Origin: Streptomyces bambusae
Lineage (GTDB): Bacteria; Actinomycetota; Actinomycetes; Streptomycetales; Streptomycetaceae
Assembly: GCF_020532645.1 (NCBI RefSeq)
Contig: NZ_JAJAUZ010000032.1
Span: 30,319 to 94,318 of the forward strand
Direction of reading: 5' to 3'
Length of the DNA stretch: 64,000 nucleotides
The translations under genes and the position numbers were made by a program. Shown here one piece after another: positions 50,300-58,450 of the stretch. Each line of letters starts with the position of its first letter. The first letter of the stretch is position 1. Under the pieces are notes generated by a model. It had not been told where the DNA came from and did no database searches. It was given only the letters and a program-made list of their open reading frames with translations.

Positions 50300-51532
50300 T
50301 CAGCCGAAGTCGGGGATCGGGTGGCCGGGGGCCAGCTCCTCGGCGATCTGCTGGGTGATCAGGTGGGCCGTGTGGCCGTCGGGGGTGTCGGGGCCCTTGG
50401 TGGTGGAGACGGCGATGGCCAGGCGCTTGGCGGGCAGGTAGGCCTGGGAGGCGGTGTAGCCGAAGAACAGCGGGTGCTGGGCGAGCCAGTCGCCCAGGAC
50501 CAGCACCCCCATCCCGTAGTGGGTCTCCTCGGTGTTCGGGAGGCAGACCGTGGCCGGGCAGGTGGCCGTGGCCCGGCCCAGCCCCACCGTGCCCGGGTCC
50601 AGCAGTTCCTCGTACGAGGAGCGCGAGAGCAGTTCGCCCGAGCCGATGCCGGCGGCGCCGCGGGCCAGGTCGCAGATGTCGGTGGTCTGGACGGCGCCGG
50701 GTGCGGTGGTCCACGAGGGGTTCCAGAAGCTGGATTCCTCGTACGTGCCGCGCTCGGCGGTGAAGGCGTGCAGGACCGGGCCCGGGATGTCCGGCGTGAA
50801 GCTGTTGGCGGTCTCCTTCAGACCGAGCGGGCCCAGCACCTCGCGCTGGAGCAGGACGTCCAGCCGGGTGCCGGTGATCTTCTCCAGGGCGGCGCCGAGG
50901 ATGACGAAGTTGGCGTGCGAGTAGCTCCAGTTGGTGCCGGGCTTGTAGAGGAGCTTCCTGCCGGTGGAGATGGCGACGAGTTCCTTGGCCGTCCACTGGC
51001 GGAACGGGTCCGCGTAGACCTTCCCGGCGAAGCCGGGGCTGGTGACGTAGTCGATGAGGCCGGTGGTGGAGGAGCCGAGCATCCGCAGGGTGATCCGCTT
51101 GCCGTGCGGCAGGTCGGGCAGCCAGCGCGAGACGGGGTCGTCGAGGCGGACCTTGCCCTGGTCGACCAGCCGCAACAGGACCGTCCCCATGTAGCTGATC
51201 GCGATGTTGCCGTTGCGGAAGTGCATGGCGGGCTCGGCGGGCACGCCCGTCATGGACTCGCCGAGCGCGGCGGTGACGACCTCCCGGCCGTCGACGGTGA
51301 CCCGCACGATCACGGACTTGAGGTCCATGTCGGCCTGCGCCTGCTCGGCGATCCGCAGGACGTCGAGCGCGGGCCCGCGCTGCGGCGGGCGGGAGCTGAC
51401 GCAGTGGCTCCCCCGCCCGCCGTCCGGGGCCGCGCTGCCGGCGGCGGTGAACGGCGAGGCGAGGGCGAGGCACGCGGTGAGGGCGGTGACGGCGGCGGTG
51501 CGCGGCAGTGACGTCCGGCGGGCTGGTCTCAT
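50300..51532 (-). CDS. Secreted beta-lactamase-fold (class C/R61-like) protein lacking the catalytic motifs
   Basis: 410 residues with signal peptide (AAVTALTACLALASPFTAAGSAA). The fold follows serine D,D-peptidases of the R61 type: RLVDQGKVRLDDPVSRWLPDLPHGKRITLRMLGSSTTGLIDY and KPGTNWSYSHANFVILGAALEKITG. However the SxxK position reads NIAI (HFRNGNIAIS against FRxGSVTKS), the YxN is YSH, and the H/KxG triad is not seen. It therefore looks like a pseudo-enzyme. GATACT 6 nt before the ATG suggests a leaderless mRNA; no Shine-Dalgarno is present. Confidence 0.85.
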   Translation of the reverse strand: MRPARRTSLPRTAAVTALTACLALASPFTAAGSAAPDGGRGSHCVSSRPPQRGPALDVLRIAEQAQADMDLKSVIVRVTVDGREVVTAALGESMTGVPAEPAMHFRNGNIAISYMGTVLLRLVDQGKVRLDDPVSRWLPDLPHGKRITLRMLGSSTTGLIDYVTSPGFAGKVYADPFRQWTAKELVAISTGRKLLYKPGTNWSYSHANFVILGAALEKITGTRLDVLLQREVLGPLGLKETANSFTPDIPGPVLHAFTAERGTYEESSFWNPSWTTAPGAVQTTDICDLARGAAGIGSGELLSRSSYEELLDPGTVGLGRATATCPATVCLPNTEETHYGMGVLVLGDWLAQHPLFFGYTASQAYLPAKRLAIAVSTTKGPDTPDGHTAHLITQQIAEELAPGHPIPDFG

Positions 51533-51682
51533 GCCGGGAGTATCGGCCGCGCCCCGTCGGTCGCCGGGCCGGCGGTGGCCGACCCGCTCGAACATCACCC
51601 GTCGGGACCGCGCTCGGGGGCCGGGCGCACGGGCGGGCCGCGGGCGGGCGCCCGCGGCCCGGGGGTTCCGAGCGGCTGCCGG

Positions 51683-51877
51683 TCAGTTGCCGGCGAGGGT
51701 GTGGGCGACCAGGGCGGTCGCGTGGCCGTGGCCGATGCCGAACTCGGACTTGAGCCAGTTGACGAGTTCCATGTGCTTCTTGAGCGGCGAGTTGCGGATG
51801 AGCTCCTGCCACTCGGAGATGGGGCGGCCGTACTTCTTCTCGATGGAGGGGAAGTAGCTGGTCGGGGTGCCTGCCAT
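51683..51877 (-). CDS. DUF4287-domain small protein
   Basis: 64 residues: TSYFPSIEKKYGRPISEWQELIRNSPLKKHMELVNWLKSEFGIGHGHATALVAHTLAGN. This is the conserved DUF4287 pattern (YFPSIEKKYGRP.. LVxWLKxEHGxGHGHANALV) of unknown function. GGGAGAATCCC precedes the ATG. It lies 65 nt downstream of the DUF998-like gene and may be co-transcribed with it. Confidence 0.88.
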   Translation of the reverse strand: MAGTPTSYFPSIEKKYGRPISEWQELIRNSPLKKHMELVNWLKSEFGIGHGHATALVAHTLAGN

Positions 51878-51942
51878 GGGATTCTCCCGGTTCGGTCGGA
51901 TCGCTGGGATCTCTGGGGTGGGGGCGGGTGCGGTGCGGTGGG

Positions 51943-52614
51943 TCAGCGGAGCGGGTGGCGCAGGCGTACGGCGACGGCGGTGAGGCAGCCGAGGCCGGCG
52001 GCGGCGCCGGCGGTGAAGGCGAGGACGGAGGCGGACGAGGCGGCGAAGCCGGCCAGGACGGCGGCCGGGGTGATCCGGCACGCCAGGGCCCAGCCGCGGT
52101 GCCCGGCGGCGGCGAACTCGCGGGCGAGGAGCAGGAAGGCGACGCACAGGGCGAGGAAGCCGGCGCCCGCGCCGAGCATGTGGATCGCGCCGTGGGCGCT
52201 CATGGCGGCGGGCGGGCCTTCGGGGGTGCCGGCCGGGTAGCCGGCGCCCGGGTCGGCGCTGAACACGGAGTTGAGGACGAACGAGGCGCCGAGGACGGCG
52301 ACCAGGCGGGGTGCCCAGGTGCCGGCCGTGGTGCCGGGCAGTGCCTTGCGGATGCCGGCGGCGCCCGCGAGGGTGAGGGCGCCGGTGGCGAGGAACACCA
52401 CGCGGTGCAGCCACCCGCTGTCTCCGAGACTGAGCTGGCTGAGCGCGTTGCTTGCGAAGTCGAAGCTGTCGTCGGTGAGGCCGAGGGCGAGGCCGGTGGC
52501 GAGGAACAGCGGTCCGGCGACCGCGCCGCAGGCGAGCAGGGTGCGGGGGTCCCGCAGGAGGCGGGAGCCGGTCGGAGCGGTGGTGCCGGCGGGGGTGCTG
52601 AGCGTGGGGATCAT
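51943..52614 (-). CDS. DUF998-like membrane protein
   Basis: 223 residues, six or seven membrane helices (CGAVAGPLFLATGLALGL, VVFLATGALTLAGAAGIR, LVAVLGASFVLNSVFSADPGAGYPAG, LGAGAGFLALCVAFLLLA and others). SNALSQLSLGDSGWLHRVVF and FSADPGAGYPAGTPEG are typical of DUF998. Function unknown. AAGGAAGG lies 7 nt before the ATG. A CRP-like site nested in a longer palindrome lies 60-100 bp upstream. Confidence 0.82.
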   Translation of the reverse strand: MIPTLSTPAGTTAPTGSRLLRDPRTLLACGAVAGPLFLATGLALGLTDDSFDFASNALSQLSLGDSGWLHRVVFLATGALTLAGAAGIRKALPGTTAGTWAPRLVAVLGASFVLNSVFSADPGAGYPAGTPEGPPAAMSAHGAIHMLGAGAGFLALCVAFLLLAREFAAAGHRGWALACRITPAAVLAGFAASSASVLAFTAGAAAGLGCLTAVAVRLRHPLR

Positions 52615-52676
52615 GGTGGTGCCTTCCTTGGTGCAAGTGCCACACAGGTGGACCGGCACGGGCAGGAAAACTGAGC

Positions 52677-52713
52677 GGTCCCCGAATGTGACGTGCATCA
52701 CACATCGGGGACC
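52677..52713. promoter_or_regulatory. CRP-like site TGTGA-N6-TCACA nested in a 9-bp inverted repeat
   Basis: TGTGACGTGCATCACA at 52687-52702 is a perfect match to the E. coli CRP consensus half-sites. It is flanked by GGTCCCCGA (52677-52685) and TCGGGGACC (52705-52713). It lies in the promoter region of the DUF998-like gene and just beyond the end of the phosphatase gene on the same strand. Confidence 0.6.
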
Positions 52714-52742
52714 GGGGTGGTGATCGGGTGCTCCGGACTGGC

Positions 52743-53408
52743 TCAGGCCGGGTCCTCCGGGGGTGCGGAAAGGCCTGAAGGGCCGGGATGCGCGGGCAGC
52801 GGCCGGGTGTTCCAGCCGGCGATCACCGGCTCGCCGTGTTCCGTGGAGAGCCGGCTGACGGTTCCGGTCTGGAGCAGGAACAGCCGGCCGTCGGCGGGCG
52901 GCAGCCGCAGGTAGCGGGCGGTGAGGACGCGCAGGAAGTGGCCGTGCGCGACAAGGACGGCGTCACCGGGCCGCTCGGCGAGGACCGCCGCCACCCGGGC
53001 CAGGACCCGGTCGGCCCGGGCTCCCACCTGCCCGGCGTCCTCGCCCGGGTGGTCGCGGTCGCCCGCCGGCACGCCGTCGCGCCACAGGGTCCAGTCCGGG
53101 CGGGTGCGGTGGATTTCGGCGGTGGTGATGCCCTCGTAGCCGCCGTAGTCCCATTCGTGCAGGTCGGGGTCGGTCTCGCCGGCCGGGAGGCCGGCCAGTC
53201 GGGCGGTGCTGCGGGCCCGGCTCAGCGGGCTGGTGAGCACCAGGGCGGGGGTCAGCTCGCGGAAGTAGGGGGCGAGGGAGACGGCTTCCTCGACCCCGCG
53301 GGGCCCCAGGGGCACGTCGGTCAGCCCGGTGTGCCGCCCGGTCGCGCTCCAGGCCGTCTCGCCGTGCCGCACCAGCAGGACGTCGCCCCGTTCGCCGCCC
53401 CCGGTCAC
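52743..53408 (-). CDS. Histidine phosphatase family protein
   Basis: 221 residues: catalytic LVRHGETAWSATGRHTGLTDVPL, then LTSPLSRARSTARLAG, LHEWDYGGYEGITTAEI and VAHGHFLRVLTARYL, all characteristic of phosphoglycerate-mutase-like acid phosphatases (SixA/CobC/GpmB group). It starts at GTG 53408, overlapping the GH65 stop (GTGA). As last gene of the phosphorylase/phosphoglucomutase operon it may dephosphorylate a sugar phosphate; the substrate is inferred only from context. Confidence 0.88.
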   Translation of the reverse strand: MTGGGERGDVLLVRHGETAWSATGRHTGLTDVPLGPRGVEEAVSLAPYFRELTPALVLTSPLSRARSTARLAGLPAGETDPDLHEWDYGGYEGITTAEIHRTRPDWTLWRDGVPAGDRDHPGEDAGQVGARADRVLARVAAVLAERPGDAVLVAHGHFLRVLTARYLRLPPADGRLFLLQTGTVSRLSTEHGEPVIAGWNTRPLPAHPGPSGLSAPPEDPA

Positions 53409-55810
53409 GGCCCGTCCTCGCGGTGCGGGGCGCGGCCCTTGGGCTGGCGCGGGGCGGCGGTGTCCGGAGAGGGCGGGATGGTGAGTTCGACCGGTGCGCC
53501 GGGGGCGAGGGCGACGTCGGTGTCGTGGTGGAGGACGGTCAGGGGGTCGCCGTCGAGGAGCGTGTAGCGGGCCGCGGCCGGGGTGATGTCGACGCGGAGC
53601 CGGCGGGTGCGGACCCGGACGGTGAACGCGAGCCTGGTGAGGGTGGCGGGCAGCCGGGGTGCGAACCGTACGGGCGGCTCCGGCTGCCTGTCCTGCGGGT
53701 CGGCGGCCCCGCCGGGGGCGGCGGGCAGGGTGAAGTGCCGGCGCAGTCCGCCGAGGCCCTGGACCAGGGCGATCCAGGTGCCGGCGAGCGAGGCCATGTG
53801 GAGGCCGTCGCGGGTGTTGTGCTCGAGGTCGCCGAGGTCCATGAGGGCCGCTTCGCGGGTGTAGTCCCAGGCCAGTTGCAGGTGGCCGGTCTCGGCGGCG
53901 AGGACGGCCTGGCAGCAGGCGGACAGGGAGGAGTCGCGGACGGTCAGCGGCTCGTAGTAGGCGAAGTTGCGTGCCTTCTGCTCTGCGGTGAACTCGTCGG
54001 GGCAGGCCATCATGGCGAGCACCAGGTCGGCCTGTTTGACGACCTGTTTGCGGTAGAGCTCGAAGTACGGGTAGTGCAGGAGCAGCGGGTAGCGCTCCTC
54101 GGGGGTGCCTTCGAAGTCCCACACCTCCTGGTCGGTGAAGCCGGCGGCCTGTTCGTGGACGCCGAGGCGCTCGTTGTAGGGGAGGACGGTCCGGGCGGCG
54201 GTGTGGCGCCAGTCCGCGGCTTCGGCGGCGTCGGCGCCGAGTTCGGCGGCCCGGTCGGGGTGGAGGGCCACCGCGTCGGCGGCGGCGAGGAGGTTCTGCC
54301 GGGCCATGGCGTTGGTGTACAGGTTGTCGCGGGCCATGGCGCTGTATTCGTCGGGGCCGGTGACCCCGTCGATGTGGAACGCGCCCTCCCGGTCGAAGTG
54401 GCCCAGGGAGCGCCACAGCCGGGCGGTGTGCACGAGCAGGTCGAGGCCGGGGCCGCGGTGGAACTCCAGGTCGCCGCTGGAGGCCGCGTAGCGTTCGGCG
54501 GCGGCGGCGATGTCCGCGTTGACGTGGAAGGCGATGGTGCCGGCCGGCCAGTAGGCGGAGCATTCGGCGCCGTCGATGGTGCGCCAGGGGAACGCGGCCC
54601 CCTTCAGGCCGAGCTGGCGGGCGCGTTCCAGGGCGGTCGTGAGGGTGGCGTGGCGCCAGCGCAGGACGGGGGCGACGGTCTGGGGTGCGGTGTGGGTGAG
54701 GACGGGCAGGACGAAGGACTCGGTGTCCCAGAAGGCGTGTCCGTCGTAGCCGGTGCCGGTGAGGCCCTTGGCGGGCAGGGCCCGCTGTTCGGCGCGGGCG
54801 GCGGCCTGGAAGAGGTGGAAGAGGGCGAAGCGGACGGCCTGCTGGACCTCGTCGTCGCCTTCCACCGTGACGTCGGCGCTCTCCCAGAACTCGTCCAGGC
54901 AGCCGCGCTGGGCCGTCACGAGGCCGTCCCAGCCGGTGTTGCGGGCGGCCGCGAGCGCCCCTTCGACCTGGTCGCGGACGCCGGGCAGGGAGCGCTGCCG
55001 GGACCAGCCGTGGGCGACGAACTTCACCAGGTCGAGGCGTTCGCCCGGGGTGAGGTCGGCGGTGACGGTGAAGCGGGCGACGTCGGGTTCGCTCTCGGCG
55101 GCGCAGCGGGTGCTCGGGGGGCCTTCGACGATGTGGTCGGCGGCGGCCACGACGCGCTGGCGGGTCTGTCCGGTGCAGTGGACGAGCCGGAGCCGGGTGT
55201 CGTGGGCGTAGTGCTCCTCGGGCTGCAGCGGGCAGTCGATGACGGCGGCGACGCGCGGGTCGCCGGAGCTGAGGGGCATCTGCTCGTTGGCGACGAGTTC
55301 GGACTGCACGGCGACGGTGACCGGGCCGTCGAGGGCTTCGACGGAGTAGGAGATCGCGCCGACGGCCCGCTGGGCCAGGGAGACCAGCCGGTGGGAGGTG
55401 ACGCGGACGGTCCGGCCGGAGGGGGTGGTCCACTCGGCGGTGCGGCTGAGGACGCCCGTGCGGAAGTCCAGGATCCGTTCGTGCCCGGCGAGTTCGCCGT
55501 AGCGGAGGTCGAAGGGGTGGTCGTCGACGAGCAGTCGGATGATCTTGCCGTCGGTGACGTTGATGGTGGTCTGGCCGGACTCCGGGTAGCCGTAGCCTGC
55601 TTCGGCGTAGGGCAGCGGGTGGGTCTCGTGGACGCCGTTGAGGTAGGAGCCGGGCAGGCCGTGCGGCTCGCCCTCGTCGAGGTTGCCGCGCCAGCCGAGG
55701 TGGCCGTTGGAGAGGGCGAAGACGGATTCGCTCTGGGCGAGGACGCCGAGGTCGAGCGCGGTCTCCCGGAGCTGCCAGGGCTCGATGGCGAAGGCCGTGT
55801 GCGTGATCAT
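53405..55810 (-). CDS. Glycoside hydrolase family 65 (maltose/trehalose/kojibiose phosphorylase-type)
   Basis: 801 residues, full length for GH65: N-terminal beta-sandwich (LSNGHLGWRGNLDEGEPHGLPGSYLNGVHE) and central (alpha/alpha)6 barrel with YDGHAFWDTESFVLPVL and the catalytic acid Glu in HIDGVTGPDEYS. KQADLVLAMMACPDEFTAEQKARNFAYYEPLTVRDSSLSAC and HNTRDGLHMASLAGTW are substrate-loop regions. It should phosphorolyse an alpha-glucoside to beta-glucose 1-phosphate. Trehalose or maltose is likeliest because beta-phosphoglucomutase is encoded just upstream. The start overlaps that gene (ATGA) and the stop overlaps the phosphatase gene, so three genes form one coupled operon. Confidence 0.92.
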   Translation of the reverse strand: MITHTAFAIEPWQLRETALDLGVLAQSESVFALSNGHLGWRGNLDEGEPHGLPGSYLNGVHETHPLPYAEAGYGYPESGQTTINVTDGKIIRLLVDDHPFDLRYGELAGHERILDFRTGVLSRTAEWTTPSGRTVRVTSHRLVSLAQRAVGAISYSVEALDGPVTVAVQSELVANEQMPLSSGDPRVAAVIDCPLQPEEHYAHDTRLRLVHCTGQTRQRVVAAADHIVEGPPSTRCAAESEPDVARFTVTADLTPGERLDLVKFVAHGWSRQRSLPGVRDQVEGALAAARNTGWDGLVTAQRGCLDEFWESADVTVEGDDEVQQAVRFALFHLFQAAARAEQRALPAKGLTGTGYDGHAFWDTESFVLPVLTHTAPQTVAPVLRWRHATLTTALERARQLGLKGAAFPWRTIDGAECSAYWPAGTIAFHVNADIAAAAERYAASSGDLEFHRGPGLDLLVHTARLWRSLGHFDREGAFHIDGVTGPDEYSAMARDNLYTNAMARQNLLAAADAVALHPDRAAELGADAAEAADWRHTAARTVLPYNERLGVHEQAAGFTDQEVWDFEGTPEERYPLLLHYPYFELYRKQVVKQADLVLAMMACPDEFTAEQKARNFAYYEPLTVRDSSLSACCQAVLAAETGHLQLAWDYTREAALMDLGDLEHNTRDGLHMASLAGTWIALVQGLGGLRRHFTLPAAPGGAADPQDRQPEPPVRFAPRLPATLTRLAFTVRVRTRRLRVDITPAAARYTLLDGDPLTVLHHDTDVALAPGAPVELTIPPSPDTAAPRQPKGRAPHREDGP

Positions 55811-56550
55811 GAGCGGTCCAGGAGTTCGGCGAGGTCGGTCACGACGGTGTCGGCGCCGTGGTCGCGCAGTTCGGCGGCCTGGCCGGTGCGGTCGACGCCG
55901 ACGACGAACCCGAAGCCGCCGGCCCGGCCGGCGGCGACCCCGGCGAGGGCGTCCTCGAAGACGGCGGCCTCGCCGGGTGGTACGCCGAACAGGCGGGCCG
56001 CGGCGAGGTAGCTGTCGGGGGCGGGTTTGCCGGGGAGGTGCTGCTCGGCGAGGGTGATGCCGTCGACGCGCTGCTCGAAGAGGTCCTCGATGCCGGCGGC
56101 GACCAGGACCTCGCGGCAGTTGGCGCTGGAGGAGACGACGGCCCGGTGCAGGCCCGCGTCGCGCACGGCCCGTACGTAGGCCACGGACCCTTCGTACGCC
56201 TCGACGCCCTGCTCGCGCAGGACGTGGACGACGAGGTCGTTCTTGCGGGTGCCGAGGCCGTGGACGGTCTCCCGGTCGGGGCCGTCGCCGGGGTCCCCCT
56301 CGGGGACGGTGATGCCGCGGGCGGCGAGGAAGGTGCGGACCCCGTCTTCGCGGGGGCGCCCGTCGACGTACGCGTCGTAGTCGTGGACGGGGTCGAAGGG
56401 GACGAAGGGGGTGCCGTCGCGGTCGGCCCGCTGCCGGAGGTAGGCGTCGAACATCTGCTTCCACGCGGCCGCGTGCACCTTCGCGGTCCGGGTGAGCACA
56501 CCGTCGAGGTCGAACAGGCAGGTGCGGACGTGGTCCGGGAGTCCCAGCAT
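55807..56550 (-). CDS. pgmB: Beta-phosphoglucomutase (HAD family)
   Basis: 247 residues with HAD motif I FDLDGVLTRTAKVHAAAWKQMFDAYL, the extended cap typical of beta-PGM, VVSSSANCREVLVAAG, LPGKPAPDSYLAAARLFG and FEDALAGVAAGRAGGFGFVVGVDR. It converts beta-glucose 1-phosphate to glucose 6-phosphate, the second step after GH65 phosphorolysis. The gene starts the three-gene operon; its stop overlaps the GH65 ATG by 4 nt. No regulator is adjacent. Confidence 0.9.
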   Translation of the reverse strand: MLGLPDHVRTCLFDLDGVLTRTAKVHAAAWKQMFDAYLRQRADRDGTPFVPFDPVHDYDAYVDGRPREDGVRTFLAARGITVPEGDPGDGPDRETVHGLGTRKNDLVVHVLREQGVEAYEGSVAYVRAVRDAGLHRAVVSSSANCREVLVAAGIEDLFEQRVDGITLAEQHLPGKPAPDSYLAAARLFGVPPGEAAVFEDALAGVAAGRAGGFGFVVGVDRTGQAAELRDHGADTVVTDLAELLDRS

Positions 56551-56619
56551 GCGGCCGAGGCTACGACGGGGGCGGCCGCGGTGCGCGGGCGGCGGCGCCG
56601 CGCCCGCGCCCGGGTGTGG

Positions 56620-57555
56620 TCAGGGGCGGACGCCGATGACCGTCTTGCCGCGGGCGCCGCCGCGCTCGACCTTCTGCAGGGCGGCCGGGGTTTCGTCGAG
56701 GGGGAAGACCTTCTCGACGAGGGGCCGCAGGCGGCCGGACTCGGCCAGGGCGGCGAGGGCGGTCAGCTGCTCGCCGTGCGGGCGCATGAGGAAGCTGCGG
56801 ACGTCGACGTTCCACTGCTCCTTCTTGGCCTCGGCGTCCGGGACGGGGACGATCGACACCAGGCTGCCGCCGGGCTTGAGGACGCTCAGGGAGCGCTCCT
56901 GGGTGTCGCCGCCGATGGTGTCGAGGACGACGTCGATGCCGGAGAGGACCTCGTCGAACTTCTCGCTGCGGTAGTCGATGACGCGGTCGGCGCCCAGGGA
57001 GCGGACGAGTTCGGTGCTGCCGGTGCTCGCGGTGGCGGTGACCTCGGCGCCGAGCTGCTTGGCGATCTGGACGGCGGCCGATCCGACGCCGCCGGCGGCG
57101 CCGTGGACCAGTACCCGGCTGCCGGCGCGTACGTCGGACTGCTCGGTCAGGGCCTGCCAGGCGGTGAGGGCGACCAGGGGCAGGGAGGCGGCCTCCTCGA
57201 AGGTGAGGTTGGCGGGCTTGGCCGCGACCAGGGACTCGTCGACGGCCACGTACTCGGCGAAGCCGCCGCCCACCCGCGGGTCGACCCGGGTGAAGACCTC
57301 GTCCCCGGCGGCGAACCGGGTGACCTCGGCGCCGGCCTCGGTGACCACGCCGGCCACCTCACTGCCGATGACGACGGGCCCTGCGAGCGCGCCGGCGGCC
57401 ATGAAGCCCTTGACGATCAGGTGGTCCACCGGGTTGACGCCCGCCGCGCGGACCTCGATGAGGACGTCCCGGGGGCCGACGGCGGGCGCGGGCACGTCGG
57501 TGACCTGCACGACGTCGCCGACCTGGCCGTACTGGTGGATGACTGCTGCCTTCAC
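56620..57555 (-). CDS. NADP-dependent zinc-free alcohol/quinone oxidoreductase (MDR family)
   Basis: 311 residues: VTDVPAPAVGPRDVLIEVRAAGVNPVDHLIVKG, Rossmann motif VLVHGAAGGVGSAAVQIAKQLGAEV and DVVLDTIGGDTQERSLSVLKPGG, then a C-terminal FPLDETPAALQKVERGGARGKTVI. A typical Qor/ToxD-like reductase using NADPH; substrate unknown. GTG 57555 is preferred because AAGGAG lies 6 nt upstream; a GTG 6 codons earlier would encode that site. It is divergent from a tetR across an operator-like inverted repeat. Confidence 0.87.
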   Translation of the reverse strand: MKAAVIHQYGQVGDVVQVTDVPAPAVGPRDVLIEVRAAGVNPVDHLIVKGFMAAGALAGPVVIGSEVAGVVTEAGAEVTRFAAGDEVFTRVDPRVGGGFAEYVAVDESLVAAKPANLTFEEAASLPLVALTAWQALTEQSDVRAGSRVLVHGAAGGVGSAAVQIAKQLGAEVTATASTGSTELVRSLGADRVIDYRSEKFDEVLSGIDVVLDTIGGDTQERSLSVLKPGGSLVSIVPVPDAEAKKEQWNVDVRSFLMRPHGEQLTALAALAESGRLRPLVEKVFPLDETPAALQKVERGGARGKTVIGVRP

Positions 57556-57640
57556 GGTGAACTCCTTGATCACGTCGGTGCCGAGCCGTCCTGGTGACGG
57601 GCGGGGCCGTTGGTACCGGGCCCCGTCGGGGGTAGTTCCG

Positions 57641-57720
57641 GACCGCTCGTTCCATAACTTAGCCGGTTCTGGAACGATCGGTCAAGCAATGCTGCTTCCG
57701 GCCCCGTCCTTCGCTACCGT
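57641..57720. promoter_or_regulatory. TetR operator region between oxidoreductase and tetR
   Basis: GACCGCTCGTTCCA (57641-57654) and TGGAACGATCGGTC (57670-57683) form a 14-bp inverted repeat with one mismatch, separated by 15 AT-richer bases. TACCGT at 57715-57720 lies 7 nt before the tetR ATG (leaderless -10). Confidence 0.65.
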
Positions 57721-57727
57721 GGGGTGC

Positions 57728-58363
57728 ATGGCGAGACCACGCACATTCGACGAAGAGGCGGTCCTGAACCGGGCCATGCTCCTGTTCTGGCGCAAGGGGT
57801 ACGAGGCCACCGCCATGAGCGACCTGGTGGAGGAGCTGGGGCTGGGCCGCGGTTCGATCTACGCGGCGTTCGGGGACAAGCACCAGCTGTTCCTGCGGGC
57901 GCTCGGCCGCTACCTGGACCACCAGACGCAGCTGCTGACGACGGCGCTCGACGAGGAGGGACCGGTCCTCCCCCGGCTGCGCGACGTCCTCGACCGGCTG
58001 CTCGCCGCCGACGCGGCCTGCGGCAACGCCGGCTGCTTCAGCGTGAACAGCATCGCGGAGCTGCTGCCGCACGACACGGAGGTCGGCGAGCTGGCCCGGC
58101 GCAGCACGGCGAGCGCCGAGGAGGCGTTCACCGCGCAGCTGGAGCGGGCCGCGCGCGACGGCGAGTTGTCCCCCGCGATCACGCCCCGGGACGCCGCCCG
58201 GCTGCTGCAGAACCTCGTCCAGGGCATCCAGATCATGCGCAAGGTCGACCCGGACCCGGCGCACGCCGCGTCCTGCCTGGATTCGGCCTTCGCCCTGCTG
58301 TCCAGCCCGGCACAGACCGCTGCGGCAGACGGCGGAGCACTCGCCGCGGCGGGCGTTCGGTAG
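57728..58363 (+). CDS. TetR family regulator
   Basis: 211 residues beginning MARPRTFDEEAVLNRAMLLFWRKGYEATAMSDLVEELGLGRGSIYAAFGDKHQLFLRAL, a standard TetR HTH of the group with TetR_C-type ends such as CGNAGCFSVNSIAELLPHDTEV. It probably represses the divergent MDR oxidoreductase gene through the inverted repeat at 57641-57683 and responds to a quinone or electrophile. A leaderless start fits the TACCGT box. Confidence 0.88.
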   Translation: MARPRTFDEEAVLNRAMLLFWRKGYEATAMSDLVEELGLGRGSIYAAFGDKHQLFLRALGRYLDHQTQLLTTALDEEGPVLPRLRDVLDRLLAADAACGNAGCFSVNSIAELLPHDTEVGELARRSTASAEEAFTAQLERAARDGELSPAITPRDAARLLQNLVQGIQIMRKVDPDPAHAASCLDSAFALLSSPAQTAAADGGALAAAGVR

Positions 58364-58450
58364 CCGCCACGCCCGCACGCCTGACGCGGTCCGCGGCGCG
58401 CGGCGCCCAGACTGCTCTCCGGACGTTCCGCACGGGACGGAAGGGGACTC

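Noticed and set aside
53405..56464. 1019-codon frame merging GH65 with upstream sequence
   Set aside because: The first 218 codons are an out-of-frame reading of the phosphoglucomutase gene; GH65 starts at 55810 with an ATGA overlap.
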